Of a stretch of 64,000 nucleotides of DNA, positions 1 to 8,949 are shown in pieces; the first letter of the stretch is position 1; each line of letters opens with the position of its first letter. The stretch covers positions 6,404-70,403 of the forward strand of contig CAYXBB010000004.1 of the NCBI GenBank assembly GCA_964463285.1, written 5' to 3'. A program made the position numbers and the translations under genes. The DNA comes from JAAZLS01 sp964463285 (GTDB taxonomy: Bacteria > Bacillota > Dethiobacteria > DTU022). The notes under the pieces are model-generated. The model saw nothing but the letters and a program-made list of their open reading frames with translations, ran no database searches and had not been told where the DNA came from.

Positions 1-138
1 GGGCAATTCGCGATACATCATAGCCGAACCAAGCCCACGACCGCCTAAAAACATTTCGATATCCTTACTGCTTATTTCCTCCGTACTGGTGCTCCTATCA
101 CTTAAATTGACCCTTAGCAATCTCTGTGTTTGTAACAT
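1..138 (-). CDS. Aldehyde:ferredoxin oxidoreductase (AOR family), N-terminal fragment cut by window edge
   Basis: Only the first 46 codons are inside the window. The protein begins MLQTQRLLRVNLSD and reaches MFLGGRGLGSAMMYRELP; a short N-terminal strand followed by the FLGGRGLG loop is typical of the N-terminal domain of tungsten-dependent aldehyde:ferredoxin oxidoreductases, which use a bis-pterin tungsten cofactor and a 4Fe-4S cluster to oxidise aldehydes or reduce acids with ferredoxin. The ATG at 136-138 follows a strong GGGGGAG ribosome binding site. A consensus sigma-54 promoter lies 350 bp upstream at 485-500. The neighbouring molybdenum hydroxylase operon and the tungstate transporter at 43-45.4 kb fit a W/Mo-dependent lifestyle. 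The cofactor and iron-sulfur ligands are outside the window, so the family call rests on the N-terminus only. Confidence 0.8.
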   Translation of the reverse strand, partial: MLQTQRLLRVNLSDRSTSTEEISSKDIEMFLGGRGLGSAMMYRELP

Positions 139-484
139 GATTACTCCCCCCTTAGATTATAGATGTTTTTTTATCTACCAAACTAACCCCTTAACATGTT
201 TAAACTTAAATATCATCATTAAAACATCCTTTTGGAGGCATATGTTTTGCCCCGTATTGCTATGTACTTACAATAATGGATTATTTTCCTCGTAATCCTT
301 AGTTCCCACAATAGCATCAGCATTAACTTAATATACTGCCTAAGGAAGTTTGGCTAATTTTTTAGTTAGGAAAGATTGGTACGTATCAACAAATTTTATT
401 CTGGAAGATGATATCAACCGATTTCTGTTACGATTGCTATTTCTGCTACGTCATCATAATTGTATAATTATAGATACAAATAAC

Positions 485-500
485 TGCAAAGAACGTGCCA
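485..500 (-). promoter_or_regulatory. Sigma-54 (-24/-12) promoter for the AOR gene
   Basis: Read on the minus strand the site is TGGCACGTTCTTTGCA, a perfect match to the sigma-54 consensus TGGCACG-N4-TTGCA with GG and GC at the right spacing. It points toward the AOR start at 138, which would give an untranslated leader of about 335 nt. No good sigma-A promoter was seen nearer the gene. Confidence 0.8.
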
Positions 501-842
501 CGTCAAGAAACTGATTCCCTCACCTCTTATTTCTTAAGGCATAGCGGTAATTGATAAAAACATCAGCGTGTTTTCTTAAATTTCACCGAAACCTAAGTAA
601 TTCATGTTTTTGGGGAGACATTTGGCGGCAATTGGGATTACCCATTGTTTCAGATAGATCTATAAAGCTATTAAATAATTTTGTGGTCTAAATTCCCCTC
701 CAGATTTATCATCGTTATTTAGACTGTTTTACCCTATTTTCCTTTTCCTAATTCCTGCATTTTTCTCTATTTGGTTCGCACCCCATTTTATGGACATTAG
801 AAACGTGTGATAAACTGCGGAAAAAACCTGCCCATAAGATAT

Positions 843-858
843 GTGTGCATTCAAACAC
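843..858. promoter_or_regulatory. Imperfect copy of the GTGCA-N4-TGCAC activator-site motif
   Basis: The sequence TGTGCATTCAAACACG keeps the left half of the palindrome (TGTGCA) and a degenerate right half. Its centre lies 21 bp, two helical turns, from the better copy at 864-879. Together they look like an upstream activating sequence for the sigma-54 promoter at 485-500, about 340 bp away. Confidence 0.45.
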
Positions 859-863
859 GTTGT

Positions 864-879
864 AGTGCAAAAATGCACA
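864..879. promoter_or_regulatory. Palindromic activator-site motif (UAS) upstream of the AOR gene
   Basis: AGTGCAAAAATGCACA contains a perfect inverted repeat, GTGCA-AAAA-TGCAC. The same 16-bp layout (NGTGCA-N4-NGCACA) occurs between the divergent sigma-54 promoters at 10365-10380, so the motif is shared by sigma-54-controlled genes in this window. I infer a binding site for a sigma-54-dependent enhancer-binding protein; no such regulator gene lies in the window. Confidence 0.6.
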
Positions 880-988
880 CCATCCCTCTCAATATATTGT
901 TGAAACAACGGTAACTTCCATTGTAAATAGGGGGCTGCCGGATTATTTGAAATTTCGAGGGGAAATAAAAGCCCGAAAGATTCTACAA

Positions 989-2164
989 TCATTTAGCGGT
1001 TGCTTGTGATTGATTTAGAAGGGATAATACAAGATAACTCAAACAGGAACATCCTGTAACCAAAACATCCGTTGGAAAAGAAAAGTTGGGATTATGAAGC
1101 GGAGGGTTATCCCGATCCGGAAAAGCACAACCAAGCCGAAAAAGTAGCGAGGGAATTTGCTGTGCTATAAAAGCAAAATCATCCGAACCCATAATAGGTT
1201 CTTTTATTTCAACAAGATTAGTATCAAGAGCCTTTTTTAGTTCATTATAACAGAGCTCTGTTAAGTTATAATCATTAATCACCGGAGGGTAACCGTTTTT
1301 AATATCAGTTCGCAAGTTAGCGCCATATTGAATTGCTGTACCTTTACCAATCTCTTTCAGGCGGTGGTGAATTATTTTACGTGTTGATTCTTTCAAACAG
1401 CGCAGGCTGCCCTCCATTATAACTTGTTCGGAAATAACATTAGGGGCTTCGCCTCCTAAAACCTTGCCTACAGTAATTACGGCCGCTTCCCCGGGAGGCA
1501 CATTCCTAGACACTAAATGTTGCAAATTTAAAATAAAGGACGCAGCGGCGACCACAGCATCCACAGTCTGGTGGGGATATGCCCCATGTCCTCCTTGCCC
1601 GGTTACAGTAATTTCAAAAATATCGAGATATGCATTAAGCTGCCCTCCCCGCAAGGCAACTACCCCAAGAGGATATTTAGGATCAAGATGAAGAGCTAAG
1701 GCGCATTCGGCATTAATTAATGCTCCCTCTTTTACCATCAAGTGAGCACCTCCCGGACCCTCCTCCCCAGGCTGGAAAAGAACCCTTACCTCACCGATCC
1801 AGCAATCTATTTTTTTAAGCAACGCAAGTGTACCCAAAGCCATAGCCATATGTGCATCATGCCCGCAAACATGTGCAATGTATATATTTTTCCCATCGTT
1901 TATGGGCAATGCATCCATATCGGCACGGATTACTATTACCGGTCCTTTCCCTTTTATATCTCCCTTAAGTCGAGCAACAATACCCGAACCACCAGCATAA
2001 CCTGTTTTTAAAGGCACGCCCAATTCTTGTAAGGTTACCTTTATAAAGGAAGAAGTTCGAGGTAAATCAAGCCCGGCTTCGGGAACCTTTTTTAATCCCC
2101 GAAGCCAGTGCATCATAAAAGGCTGTAGCTGTTGAGCTCGCAAAACAATTTCATTAAAATCCAT
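989..2164 (-). CDS. M20D-family metal-dependent amidohydrolase (hippurate hydrolase / N-acyl amino acid hydrolase type)
   Basis: The 391-residue product has the M20 peptidase/amidohydrolase layout: ADMDALPI (about 81-88), the metal-ligand segment HVCGHDAHM (Cys100, His102), the EEGPGG segment with the general base and metal-binding Glu, a small lid domain (about 180-290), and the C-terminal HNPNFSF ligand. Members hydrolyse amide bonds of N-acyl or aromatic-acyl amino acids; the substrate here is unknown. It is the last gene of the minus-strand catabolic operon, 24 bp after the Mo-hydroxylase large subunit, with a GGAGG site before ATG. An amide-opening step after reduction of an N-heterocyclic ring would be a natural role, by inference only. 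Confidence 0.8.
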   Translation of the reverse strand: MDFNEIVLRAQQLQPFMMHWLRGLKKVPEAGLDLPRTSSFIKVTLQELGVPLKTGYAGGSGIVARLKGDIKGKGPVIVIRADMDALPINDGKNIYIAHVCGHDAHMAMALGTLALLKKIDCWIGEVRVLFQPGEEGPGGAHLMVKEGALINAECALALHLDPKYPLGVVALRGGQLNAYLDIFEITVTGQGGHGAYPHQTVDAVVAAASFILNLQHLVSRNVPPGEAAVITVGKVLGGEAPNVISEQVIMEGSLRCLKESTRKIIHHRLKEIGKGTAIQYGANLRTDIKNGYPPVINDYNLTELCYNELKKALDTNLVEIKEPIMGSDDFAFIAQQIPSLLFRLGCAFPDRDNPPLHNPNFSFPTDVLVTGCSCLSYLVLSLLNQSQATAK

Positions 2165-2188
2165 TTTTAGGAAACCTCCAGCAACCTA

Positions 2189-4483
2189 TCAACTCCTATT
2201 GTTTTTTAAATGATTGTAAAGCCTTTCGCTGCTAATTGGCAATTCAAAAATCCGTTTACCGGTTGCATTATAGATTGCATTGCCTATGGCCGCTGAAGTC
2301 GGCACCAACCCGGGTTCACCGATGCCCTTAGCGCCAAATGGGCCATTAGGATTATTGTCTTCTATCAGAAACACTTCCATTGGTGGAAGATCAGCTGCAG
2401 CCCATATCTTATAATCCTGCAAATTTGGGTTTTGAACCCTGCCCTTATCATATATTAGTTGCTCTGTTAAAGCATACCCCAGTCCTTGGGCTATCGACCC
2501 TTCAATTTGCCCTTCAGCCATAAGAGGATTAATTGTTTTACCGGTATCATGGGCCGCAACAACCTTAAGAACCTTTACCTTCCCAGTATAGGTATCTACC
2601 TCCACTTCTGCTGTCTGGCAAGCAAAAGTAAAAGCAATTATATGATCACCATATCCTTTATCCAGACTGACCTTGGGTGCCACAGGATCATTATACCGGC
2701 CCTTTCCTGAAAGAGGATAACCGAGTTTCTGCACGGCATAATCGGCTACTTCGCCAAAAGTAACCTGCTTATCGGGATTATTGCTGGCCCAAACCTTACC
2801 TTCCTGAATTTGTATATCTTCGGGGACAACCCCGAACAATTTTGCCGCTGCTTCCTCAACCTCTTTGCGGGCATCGGCGGCAGCAGCCAATGCTGCATTG
2901 CCGCAAATAAAAGAAGTACGGCTTCCCCAGGCCCCCAAATCATATGGGGTGATAGTGGTGTCATCAGTAATCACTTCAATTTGATCTGGTAGTACTCCAA
3001 GGGCCTCAGCCACTATTTGGGCCATAGATGTTAGCGCCCCCTGCCCAATCTCAACCGCCGGGGTAATGAGGGTAACTACTCCATCCTCCGATATTTTTAT
3101 AAAACTATCGGTCGCAGCATAGCCATAAAACCGACTGCCACTGCCGGTGTGCACCATCACTGCTGAACCAATCCCCCGATAAACTCCCTTGGCAATTTCT
3201 TTAGGGTAACAATTCCATTTCTCATCCCAATTTATAGCTTCCGCCGATTTATTTATACATTCCTTAAGAGCGCAACTGGTAACATGAGCACCAGATTTTG
3301 TTCGATCTCCCGGCATATTGGCATTAAGTAGCCGCATTTTAATCGGATCCATCCCTATTTTGGCTGCTATCGTATCAATTTGCGATTCTCCTGCAAAGGA
3401 CACCTGGGCGTTGCCGAAGCCACGAAAGGCCGTGCCGGATTGCTTGTTAGTATAAACACCATATCCTTCATATTTAACGTGGGGTATGTTATAAAGCACG
3501 GAAAACATGACGCCAGCAATGTTCAATGTTGCAGGTCCTTTATCAATGTAGGCTCCGTTGTCAACAACAATCCTAGCATGCCTGGCCACAAGCCTCCCTT
3601 CTTTAGTAACCCCGGTTTTAAGATAAATAACATAAGGATGGCGACTTTTAGCAGTTTTAAATTCTTCTTCCCGAGTATTCACAATCTTTACCGGTCGCTT
3701 AGTTAACCGGGAAAGTATAGCAGCAATAGGATATTTCATGTCTGTTACCAACCGTGCACCGAAGGCGCCTCCTGTAGGTGTACGAATAACACGAATATCC
3801 CTTTCCGGAATTTCTAGAATCCGGGACATTTCCTGCCGCACAGTATGAGGGGCCTGCAAAGGAGCCCATAGAATCAATTTTCCGGTACTGCTCCAGGAAG
3901 CAATACAGCCCAGGGTTTCCATACAACAATGAACTGCCTTGCTGGTAACGTAGCGGTCCTCAAATATATAATCGCTTTGAGCAAAACCCTGTTCTACATT
4001 GCCAAATTCTTTGTGCAATTCAAAGGCCATGTTAGAATTCTTGTCATCGTGAATCAATGGGGAACCGTCTTCCATTGCTTCTTCCGGATCCTCTACTGCA
4101 GGAAGAACCTGATAATCCACTTTGATCAATTTGATTGCTTTCTCTGCCGTCTCCAGATCATCTGCGGCAACCGCGGCTACTTCATCTCCTTCATAACGCA
4201 CTTTATCGGAACACAATGGTAACTTATCGGCCAGATCTTTGATAAAGCTAAATTTAATGTTCGGTGTATCCTCAGCGGTTATAACCGTTCTTACCCCGGG
4301 AAACTTTATTGCATCACTTATATCAATATTTAAAATCCTAGCATGAGCATGAGGGCTGCGTAATATTTTACCCCATAGCATACCCGGCATTTTCAAATCG
4401 TTTAAATATTTCGTCTCCCCAGTAACCTTAGATACCGCATCCAGACGCGGCACGGGTTGTCCAAACACCTTGAATTCGCCCAT
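2189..4483 (-). CDS. Molybdenum hydroxylase large (Mo-binding) subunit, xanthine dehydrogenase / CoxL family
   Basis: The 764-residue product carries the Mo-pterin domains of the xanthine dehydrogenase family: the GGAFGARL loop near 237, the AFRGFG arginine loop near 354, the VEIGQGALTSM segment near 480, and the catalytic-glutamate motif GAKGIGEPGL near 722. These enzymes hydroxylate electron-poor carbons of N-heterocycles, aldehydes or acyl-CoA using water as oxygen source. It lacks the AYXCSFR loop of true CO dehydrogenase, so CO oxidation is unlikely. The start is one base after the 2Fe-2S subunit stop with a GGGAGGG site. With the next two genes it forms a complete L-S-M heterotrimer in the cytoplasm. 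The substrate cannot be read from the sequence. Confidence 0.9.
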   Translation of the reverse strand: MGEFKVFGQPVPRLDAVSKVTGETKYLNDLKMPGMLWGKILRSPHAHARILNIDISDAIKFPGVRTVITAEDTPNIKFSFIKDLADKLPLCSDKVRYEGDEVAAVAADDLETAEKAIKLIKVDYQVLPAVEDPEEAMEDGSPLIHDDKNSNMAFELHKEFGNVEQGFAQSDYIFEDRYVTSKAVHCCMETLGCIASWSSTGKLILWAPLQAPHTVRQEMSRILEIPERDIRVIRTPTGGAFGARLVTDMKYPIAAILSRLTKRPVKIVNTREEEFKTAKSRHPYVIYLKTGVTKEGRLVARHARIVVDNGAYIDKGPATLNIAGVMFSVLYNIPHVKYEGYGVYTNKQSGTAFRGFGNAQVSFAGESQIDTIAAKIGMDPIKMRLLNANMPGDRTKSGAHVTSCALKECINKSAEAINWDEKWNCYPKEIAKGVYRGIGSAVMVHTGSGSRFYGYAATDSFIKISEDGVVTLITPAVEIGQGALTSMAQIVAEALGVLPDQIEVITDDTTITPYDLGAWGSRTSFICGNAALAAAADARKEVEEAAAKLFGVVPEDIQIQEGKVWASNNPDKQVTFGEVADYAVQKLGYPLSGKGRYNDPVAPKVSLDKGYGDHIIAFTFACQTAEVEVDTYTGKVKVLKVVAAHDTGKTINPLMAEGQIEGSIAQGLGYALTEQLIYDKGRVQNPNLQDYKIWAAADLPPMEVFLIEDNNPNGPFGAKGIGEPGLVPTSAAIGNAIYNATGKRIFELPISSERLYNHLKNNRS

Positions 4484-4484
4484 T

Positions 4485-4991
4485 TTACTGCCCTCCCTTT
4501 GATTCGCCGGCTGCTGTAGTTACGGCCTCAATAATTTTTGTGTATCCGGTACAGCGACATAGATTTCCTGAAATAGCTTTGCGAATTTCTTTTTCACTAG
4601 GGCTAGGGTTTTTATCCAATAGCGCTTTAGAGGCAATTACCATACCCGGAGTGCAAAAACCACACTGAATAGCCCCCTTCTCGACAAAGGCTTTTTGAAT
4701 GGAGTGCATTCCGTGCGCTGAAAACAACCCTTCCACGGTAGTAATTTCTTTTCCATCAGCTTCCACGGCTAGTACCAGGCATGAGTTTACTGTTTCCCCA
4801 TCCATGATTACAGTACAAGCTCCACAATCCCCGGTGCCACAGCCTTCTTTCGTTCCAGTCAGATTCAATTTTTCCCTTAAGACTTCCAACAGGGTTTCTT
4901 TATTTTTAATCGTAAGCTTATATGTGGATCCATTAACAATAATTGTAATCCCCTTGCTGAATTTTCCATCAAATTGCTGTGCGTCTGCCAT
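4485..4991 (-). CDS. Molybdenum hydroxylase small subunit with two [2Fe-2S] clusters (CoxS/XdhC type)
   Basis: The 168-residue product has both cysteine sets of this family: a plant-ferredoxin-like CGTGDCGACT...SCL set near residues 50-72 and the helical QCGFCTPGM...LCRCTGY set near 111-150. It relays electrons from the molybdenum centre to the FAD subunit. It lies between the FAD subunit (6 bp upstream) and the large subunit (1 bp downstream), so the three are surely co-translated. An AGGAGGGAG site precedes the ATG. Confidence 0.93.
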   Translation of the reverse strand: MADAQQFDGKFSKGITIIVNGSTYKLTIKNKETLLEVLREKLNLTGTKEGCGTGDCGACTVIMDGETVNSCLVLAVEADGKEITTVEGLFSAHGMHSIQKAFVEKGAIQCGFCTPGMVIASKALLDKNPSPSEKEIRKAISGNLCRCTGYTKIIEAVTTAAGESKGGQ

Positions 4992-4997
4992 TTAAAT

Positions 4998-5864
4998 TTA
5001 TCTCCCTCCTGCCCTGCTCAAGGCCCTTTCTAAAGCCCGTTTTGTAAGTTCAAAAACCATCGCAACCCTATATTGAGCACTAGCTCTCTGGTCATTAATG
5101 GGTCGGGCTTCGCCGACTGCCAATTCAGCCGCTTCTTTAAAAGTCTCCGGAGAAGGATACTTTCCTATTAAATATTGCTCCGCTTTTTTGGCTCTAAACG
5201 GCTTTTCGGCAACCGCGCCCAAGGCAATTCTGGAGTTTCGGCAAATCCCCTCCTTCACCGATAAATAGGCAGCCACACCTATAATTGCAAGATCTTTTTC
5301 CGTGCGGGAATGTTTCAAATAAACAGTGCCTACCCCTGCAGGGATGGGAGGTAAAACTAAGCAACTCAATATTTCTCCCTCTTTGAGTTGAGTCAACCCT
5401 GGTCCGATAAAAAAATCCTTAAAGGAGATTTCCCTATATCCGGACAAACTTTCTACCCCGGCTCTAGCCTCATATACCAATAAGGGGGGGGCAGTATCTG
5501 CCGAGGGGGAAGCATGACACAGGTTCCCTCCAACAGTAGCTCTATGACGCACTGCCGGGGTAGCCATTTGGGTCACTGCCTCCCAAAAAGCAGGATAGCG
5601 TTCCATTATTATGTTGCTGTTTTCTAAGGATTCTAGTGTGGCGCAAGCTCCAATAACAAGGCCTTTCTTTTGCTGTTGAATAAAATCTAATTGTAAACCC
5701 TTCAGATCAACAACCATTTTAGGTGTAACACTGCCGTTTTTGAGGCCTAGAATAAGATCCGTTCCGCCTGCTAACACTTTACATTTATTCTCCGGCTGTT
5801 GTAAAATATTAAACAATTCTTTTTTGTCGACGGGCTTACAGTAGGAAAAATCATGCAAAATCAT
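4998..5864 (-). CDS. Molybdenum hydroxylase FAD-binding medium subunit (CoxM/XdhB type)
   Basis: The 288-residue protein shows the FAD-binding PCMH fold, with AGGTDLIL near residue 36 and the TVGGNLCHASPSAD loop near 108-121 that holds the isoalloxazine ring, followed by a CO dehydrogenase flavoprotein C-terminal domain. It passes electrons to NAD or another acceptor. The ATG follows GGGAGGAAG. There is no 4Fe-4S insert of the 4-hydroxybenzoyl-CoA reductase beta-subunit kind in the expected loop, which argues against that enzyme. Confidence 0.9.
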   Translation of the reverse strand: MILHDFSYCKPVDKKELFNILQQPENKCKVLAGGTDLILGLKNGSVTPKMVVDLKGLQLDFIQQQKKGLVIGACATLESLENSNIIMERYPAFWEAVTQMATPAVRHRATVGGNLCHASPSADTAPPLLVYEARAGVESLSGYREISFKDFFIGPGLTQLKEGEILSCLVLPPIPAGVGTVYLKHSRTEKDLAIIGVAAYLSVKEGICRNSRIALGAVAEKPFRAKKAEQYLIGKYPSPETFKEAAELAVGEARPINDQRASAQYRVAMVFELTKRALERALSRAGGR

Positions 5865-5948
5865 GGTTGCTCTTCCTCCCTACCAGTTAATCGCATCCGA
5901 TGCAGTTCCACAACCCATATTTAAAATAAACTATTTATAAACAATTAT

Positions 5949-6320
5949 TTATCCAGCTCCCATTTGAGATGTCGGCGGATATTCAGGCGAAGAAAAAACA
6001 AACACCATAACTAAATCACCCTCACCGGTGTTATGAACCCCGTGTGGAACACCGGCAGGAATGTAAAGCGCCTCCCCTTCCTTATACTCATAGGTTTCAT
6101 TCCCTACCGCCAAGCATCCCTTTCCCAGCAGGATATAGCACATCTCCTCTTCTTCATGAATCATCTGTTCAGTACTTGAACCCGGCTTAAATGTAGAAAC
6201 ACCGAGCATTGACTTGGCCGAGCCGGCAGTATCACTGGTAACCATTTGTAGACTCCAACTACCACCTTGTAAATCTACTTTTTTGCCTTCACCTTTTGGG
6301 ATAACCTTTATTTCTGCCAT
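5949..6320 (-). CDS. Small single-domain cupin protein
   Basis: This 123-residue protein is one beta-barrel cupin domain. Metal-ligand positions are visible in IHEEEEMCYILLGKG (about 60-74) and in the PAGVPHGVHN segment (about 95-104). Small cupins of this kind may be isomerases, hydrolases, dioxygenases or non-catalytic binders. It sits in the catabolic operon between the M29-like protein and the Mo-hydroxylase FAD subunit, so it probably acts on a pathway intermediate. AAGGGAG precedes the ATG by seven bases. I cannot assign a reaction. Confidence 0.75.
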   Translation of the reverse strand: MAEIKVIPKGEGKKVDLQGGSWSLQMVTSDTAGSAKSMLGVSTFKPGSSTEQMIHEEEEMCYILLGKGCLAVGNETYEYKEGEALYIPAGVPHGVHNTGEGDLVMVFVFSSPEYPPTSQMGAG

Positions 6321-6377
6321 GAAACCACTCCCTTAAAATCTAGATCATTTTACCCATTTCCATTCAAAGAGACTATT

Positions 6378-7382
6378 TCATATAGCCAACTCGCCCCTTG
6401 AAATAATTACTCTCCCGTCTACTTCTACCGTAACATCCCTAATACTACCATCGAGGTGCAAACTGCATTTGTTTTGGCCGCCGGGGTAACAGTTCGCATT
6501 ATCGCCTAGCGCAAAATGGCACGTACCCATAAGTCCTTTTTCAGAAGGTGTCCCGTACTCTTCTTTGTGACTGGTACCTATAGCAAATTCACCAACTACT
6601 AATGCAGAAGGGCCGACAGTATCAACAACTTTCCGTAATTTCTGCGCAGCCTCTCCCCCGCTGATTTCTACTGCTTTCCCCTCCCGAATGACCCATTTAA
6701 TTGGTTCCGGCAAGGTCTCCGGGACACCCACCCCCAGCATAATTCCATCGACCACAATTACCCCTTCGGTTTTATCTTCTACTGCAGCATAGGCTACTTC
6801 ACCCCAAAGGGGTATAGGTCCCATCATTACGCCTTTTTCTTTAACCGGCACTACCTGCAATGCTGGACGGCCTTCAATATTAACTTTCACATCTGTTCCC
6901 CGAGGGGTTGTAACCCGAACCCATTTCGCTCCTTCCATGGCCCGGGTTATTTTGGCCGTTCTCTCCATAATCAGATCAATATCATCGGTAGTTAAATCCC
7001 ATCGGTCCATACCCTCTTCAATGGAAACTACCCGCGCATTATTGGCAACAGCATCTTTAACAGGGCTAACATGCGCAAAGCGATTTGCCCACTCCAGCAC
7101 TGTTTTTATTATGATTACATCAGAAGAGCGCATGGCCTCTGCCAAATTAGAAGGAGGTTCCATTGGTATATCCATGGAAGCCATGCAGGCTGTCACCTGT
7201 GGCGTAATATCCGCCAATACCGGAAATGTACCACGAGCGTAAGCTAAACCGGCAAGAACCTGTGACTCAAGACGGTGTTCTTCATCGGCTATTATAAGCA
7301 CCTTTTCCCCACTTTGTACCTGTAAACAATGATCGATTATTAATGAAGCACCCTTGATTAAGGTAGTTGTTGATTGCACCAC
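6378..7382 (-). CDS. M29 aminopeptidase-like / NicX-like metalloprotein
   Basis: The product (334 residues from this start) belongs to the aminopeptidase T (M29) superfamily, which also contains 2,5-dihydroxypyridine 5,6-dioxygenase (NicX). The metal-ligand pattern is present: GEFAIGTS with Glu near 265, GTCHFALGDN with His near 289, and SLHLDGSIRD with His near 309 and Asp near 311. It is shorter than classical M29 peptidases (~410 residues), closer to the NicX-like branch. Since the setting is anaerobic, a hydrolytic rather than oxygenolytic reaction on a ring-derived intermediate seems likelier. Two further in-frame GTG codons exist at 7388 and 7379; the AAGGGAAGG site overlaps the first, so the start at 7382 is preferred. 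Confidence 0.7.
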   Translation of the reverse strand: MVQSTTTLIKGASLIIDHCLQVQSGEKVLIIADEEHRLESQVLAGLAYARGTFPVLADITPQVTACMASMDIPMEPPSNLAEAMRSSDVIIIKTVLEWANRFAHVSPVKDAVANNARVVSIEEGMDRWDLTTDDIDLIMERTAKITRAMEGAKWVRVTTPRGTDVKVNIEGRPALQVVPVKEKGVMMGPIPLWGEVAYAAVEDKTEGVIVVDGIMLGVGVPETLPEPIKWVIREGKAVEISGGEAAQKLRKVVDTVGPSALVVGEFAIGTSHKEEYGTPSEKGLMGTCHFALGDNANCYPGGQNKCSLHLDGSIRDVTVEVDGRVIISRGELAI

Positions 7383-7490
7383 ATTCACCTTCCCTTTTGT
7401 TTTTTATTTATAAAGATCTACCGTATTCCGCTATAAACTTTAAAATCACCCAACTACAAAACAGCCTGCTATATTCTTATCGATTTGTTT

Positions 7491-8918
7491 TTATAATAGA
7501 CCCAGGTCGTACAAAGCCCAATTGCCCCTTACCTTTTCCATATCCTCCTGCGGAGGCATAGCAATTTGTGGATACTCAAACTTTTTGGTTGCATCGATAA
7601 ATACCTTTGAAGAAAGTCTTCTTTGGTCCCAGAGAGGAACATCCATGGGTGAAGTTGAGGGATCCAGAAGCAGTGAAGATGTGCCCGAAATTGTATAAAT
7701 ATCCTTGGCAGGATCAACCCGCCAGCTTAAAATCCATTCGCGGATAAAAGGATCCCGAATATCCACATCATCATCTGTAACTACAATCCACTTAGCAAAA
7801 GCAGGATGGTGGGTCCAGGCAGCGGATAGGACCTGCTTAGAATGACCCGGGTACATGGTTTTCATTGATATCCACAAGATAGCATAACTGCTTCCCGATT
7901 CCGGGAGATGAATGTCTTTAATACCGGTTAATTTAAGATCTTTTACCAGATGTTTGTACACGTTGGCTTCTTCGGGTATTTGCCGGAGCAAACTACTTTC
8001 ACTGGGAGGCATTTGACTGTGTAGAGCCTGGTAAATTGGGTCTTTGCGATGGGTAATACACTTGATTTCAAAAACAGGTAACTCATAAGGACCACCCATG
8101 TAACCCGTATACTCGCCAAAAGGTCCTTCCCATTCAATATAATGGGGTGCAATTTCTCCTTCTAGAATGAGCTCGGCTGTTGCCGGAACTATCAAATCTA
8201 CCGTTTTTGCCTTAACCAAATCAAGGGGCTCCCCCCTCAGGGCTCCAGCTACTTCCAATTCGTCAACCCCATACATGGCTTTTCCTCCCGCAGCCATTAG
8301 TATGGTGGGCTCCACACCGAGGGCTACACAAACCGGCATTGGTGTGTCCATCTTCTCCCACATCTTATAATGGATAGCACCATGCTGGCTTGGCAAATCC
8401 CACAGTACCCCTGTGCGATTTTTATCTTTTACCTCCATCCGGTAAATACCTACATTTTGAATACCTGTTTCCGGGTCCTTTGTAATCATGCAGGGAGCAG
8501 TAATATACGGGTTTGGATCTTTTCCCCTGGTCCAGGTGGGAATAGGAAAAGATTTTAAATCTATAGCCCCACCTTCAAAAACTGTTTCCTGGCAAGGAGC
8601 ATTTTTGATCACGTTACCCTTCAAAGGGTTGGCCAAGGCATTACTCCATTTTTCAATAATACTTTCATGATCACCTGGCACTTGCAGGGCAGTGGCATAA
8701 ACATCTCTTGAAGCAGCAATAGTACCTACTACAACTGGTATGTCATAACCTTTAACGTTTCTAAACCCCAAGGCATGACGCTTCGCTGGGGGTCGTTGCG
8801 AAATCACTCTGGCAATAGCACTGATTTCCCAGTCTTTGTCAACTTCCTTATCCACCCATTTGATTAATCCTTTTTCACCTAATACTTCCAAGTAGTCACG
8901 CAAGTCTTTGTAGGCCAT
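7491..8918 (-). CDS. UbiD-family prenylated-FMN-dependent (de)carboxylase
   Basis: The 475-residue protein has the UbiD fold markers: the NVGIYRMEV segment near 159-167 with the active-site arginine and prFMN phosphate/metal contacts, and the catalytic-glutamate stretch EGPFGEYTGYMGG near 267-279. UbiD enzymes reversibly decarboxylate aromatic, heteroaromatic or alpha,beta-unsaturated acids using prenylated FMN. No ubiX-type flavin prenyltransferase is in the window, so the cofactor must come from elsewhere. It follows the PreA-like gene by 31 bp, with a GGAGGG site five bases before ATG. Placed beside a Mo hydroxylase and a ferredoxin-linked reductase, it suggests removal (or addition) of a ring carboxylate. 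Confidence 0.9.
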   Translation of the reverse strand: MAYKDLRDYLEVLGEKGLIKWVDKEVDKDWEISAIARVISQRPPAKRHALGFRNVKGYDIPVVVGTIAASRDVYATALQVPGDHESIIEKWSNALANPLKGNVIKNAPCQETVFEGGAIDLKSFPIPTWTRGKDPNPYITAPCMITKDPETGIQNVGIYRMEVKDKNRTGVLWDLPSQHGAIHYKMWEKMDTPMPVCVALGVEPTILMAAGGKAMYGVDELEVAGALRGEPLDLVKAKTVDLIVPATAELILEGEIAPHYIEWEGPFGEYTGYMGGPYELPVFEIKCITHRKDPIYQALHSQMPPSESSLLRQIPEEANVYKHLVKDLKLTGIKDIHLPESGSSYAILWISMKTMYPGHSKQVLSAAWTHHPAFAKWIVVTDDDVDIRDPFIREWILSWRVDPAKDIYTISGTSSLLLDPSTSPMDVPLWDQRRLSSKVFIDATKKFEYPQIAMPPQEDMEKVRGNWALYDLGLL

Positions 8919-8949
8919 GAATACCCTCCGTTTGAAAAAAATATTCTTG

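Larger units (their letters stand above)
139..988. other. 850-bp regulatory spacer between the M20 hydrolase and AOR genes
   Basis: The stretch is AT-rich and holds the sigma-54 promoter (485-500) and the paired activator motif (843-879). An open frame of 87 codons on the minus strand (729-992) overlaps the stop codon of the M20 gene as ATGA, but its product matches nothing I recognise, is of unusual composition, and runs straight through both activator motifs. I treat the region as non-coding. No convincing terminator was found after the M20 gene. Confidence 0.5.

Noticed and set aside
729..992. 87-codon minus-strand frame overlapping the M20 gene stop as ATGA
   Set aside because: The overlap looks like translational coupling, but the product matches nothing, has odd composition, and runs through both copies of the palindromic activator motif; regulatory DNA is the better reading.
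2189..4991. CO dehydrogenase (CoxLMS) as the identity of the Mo hydroxylase
   Set aside because: The large subunit has the general xanthine-dehydrogenase-type loops but not the AYXCSFR active-site loop of CO dehydrogenase.
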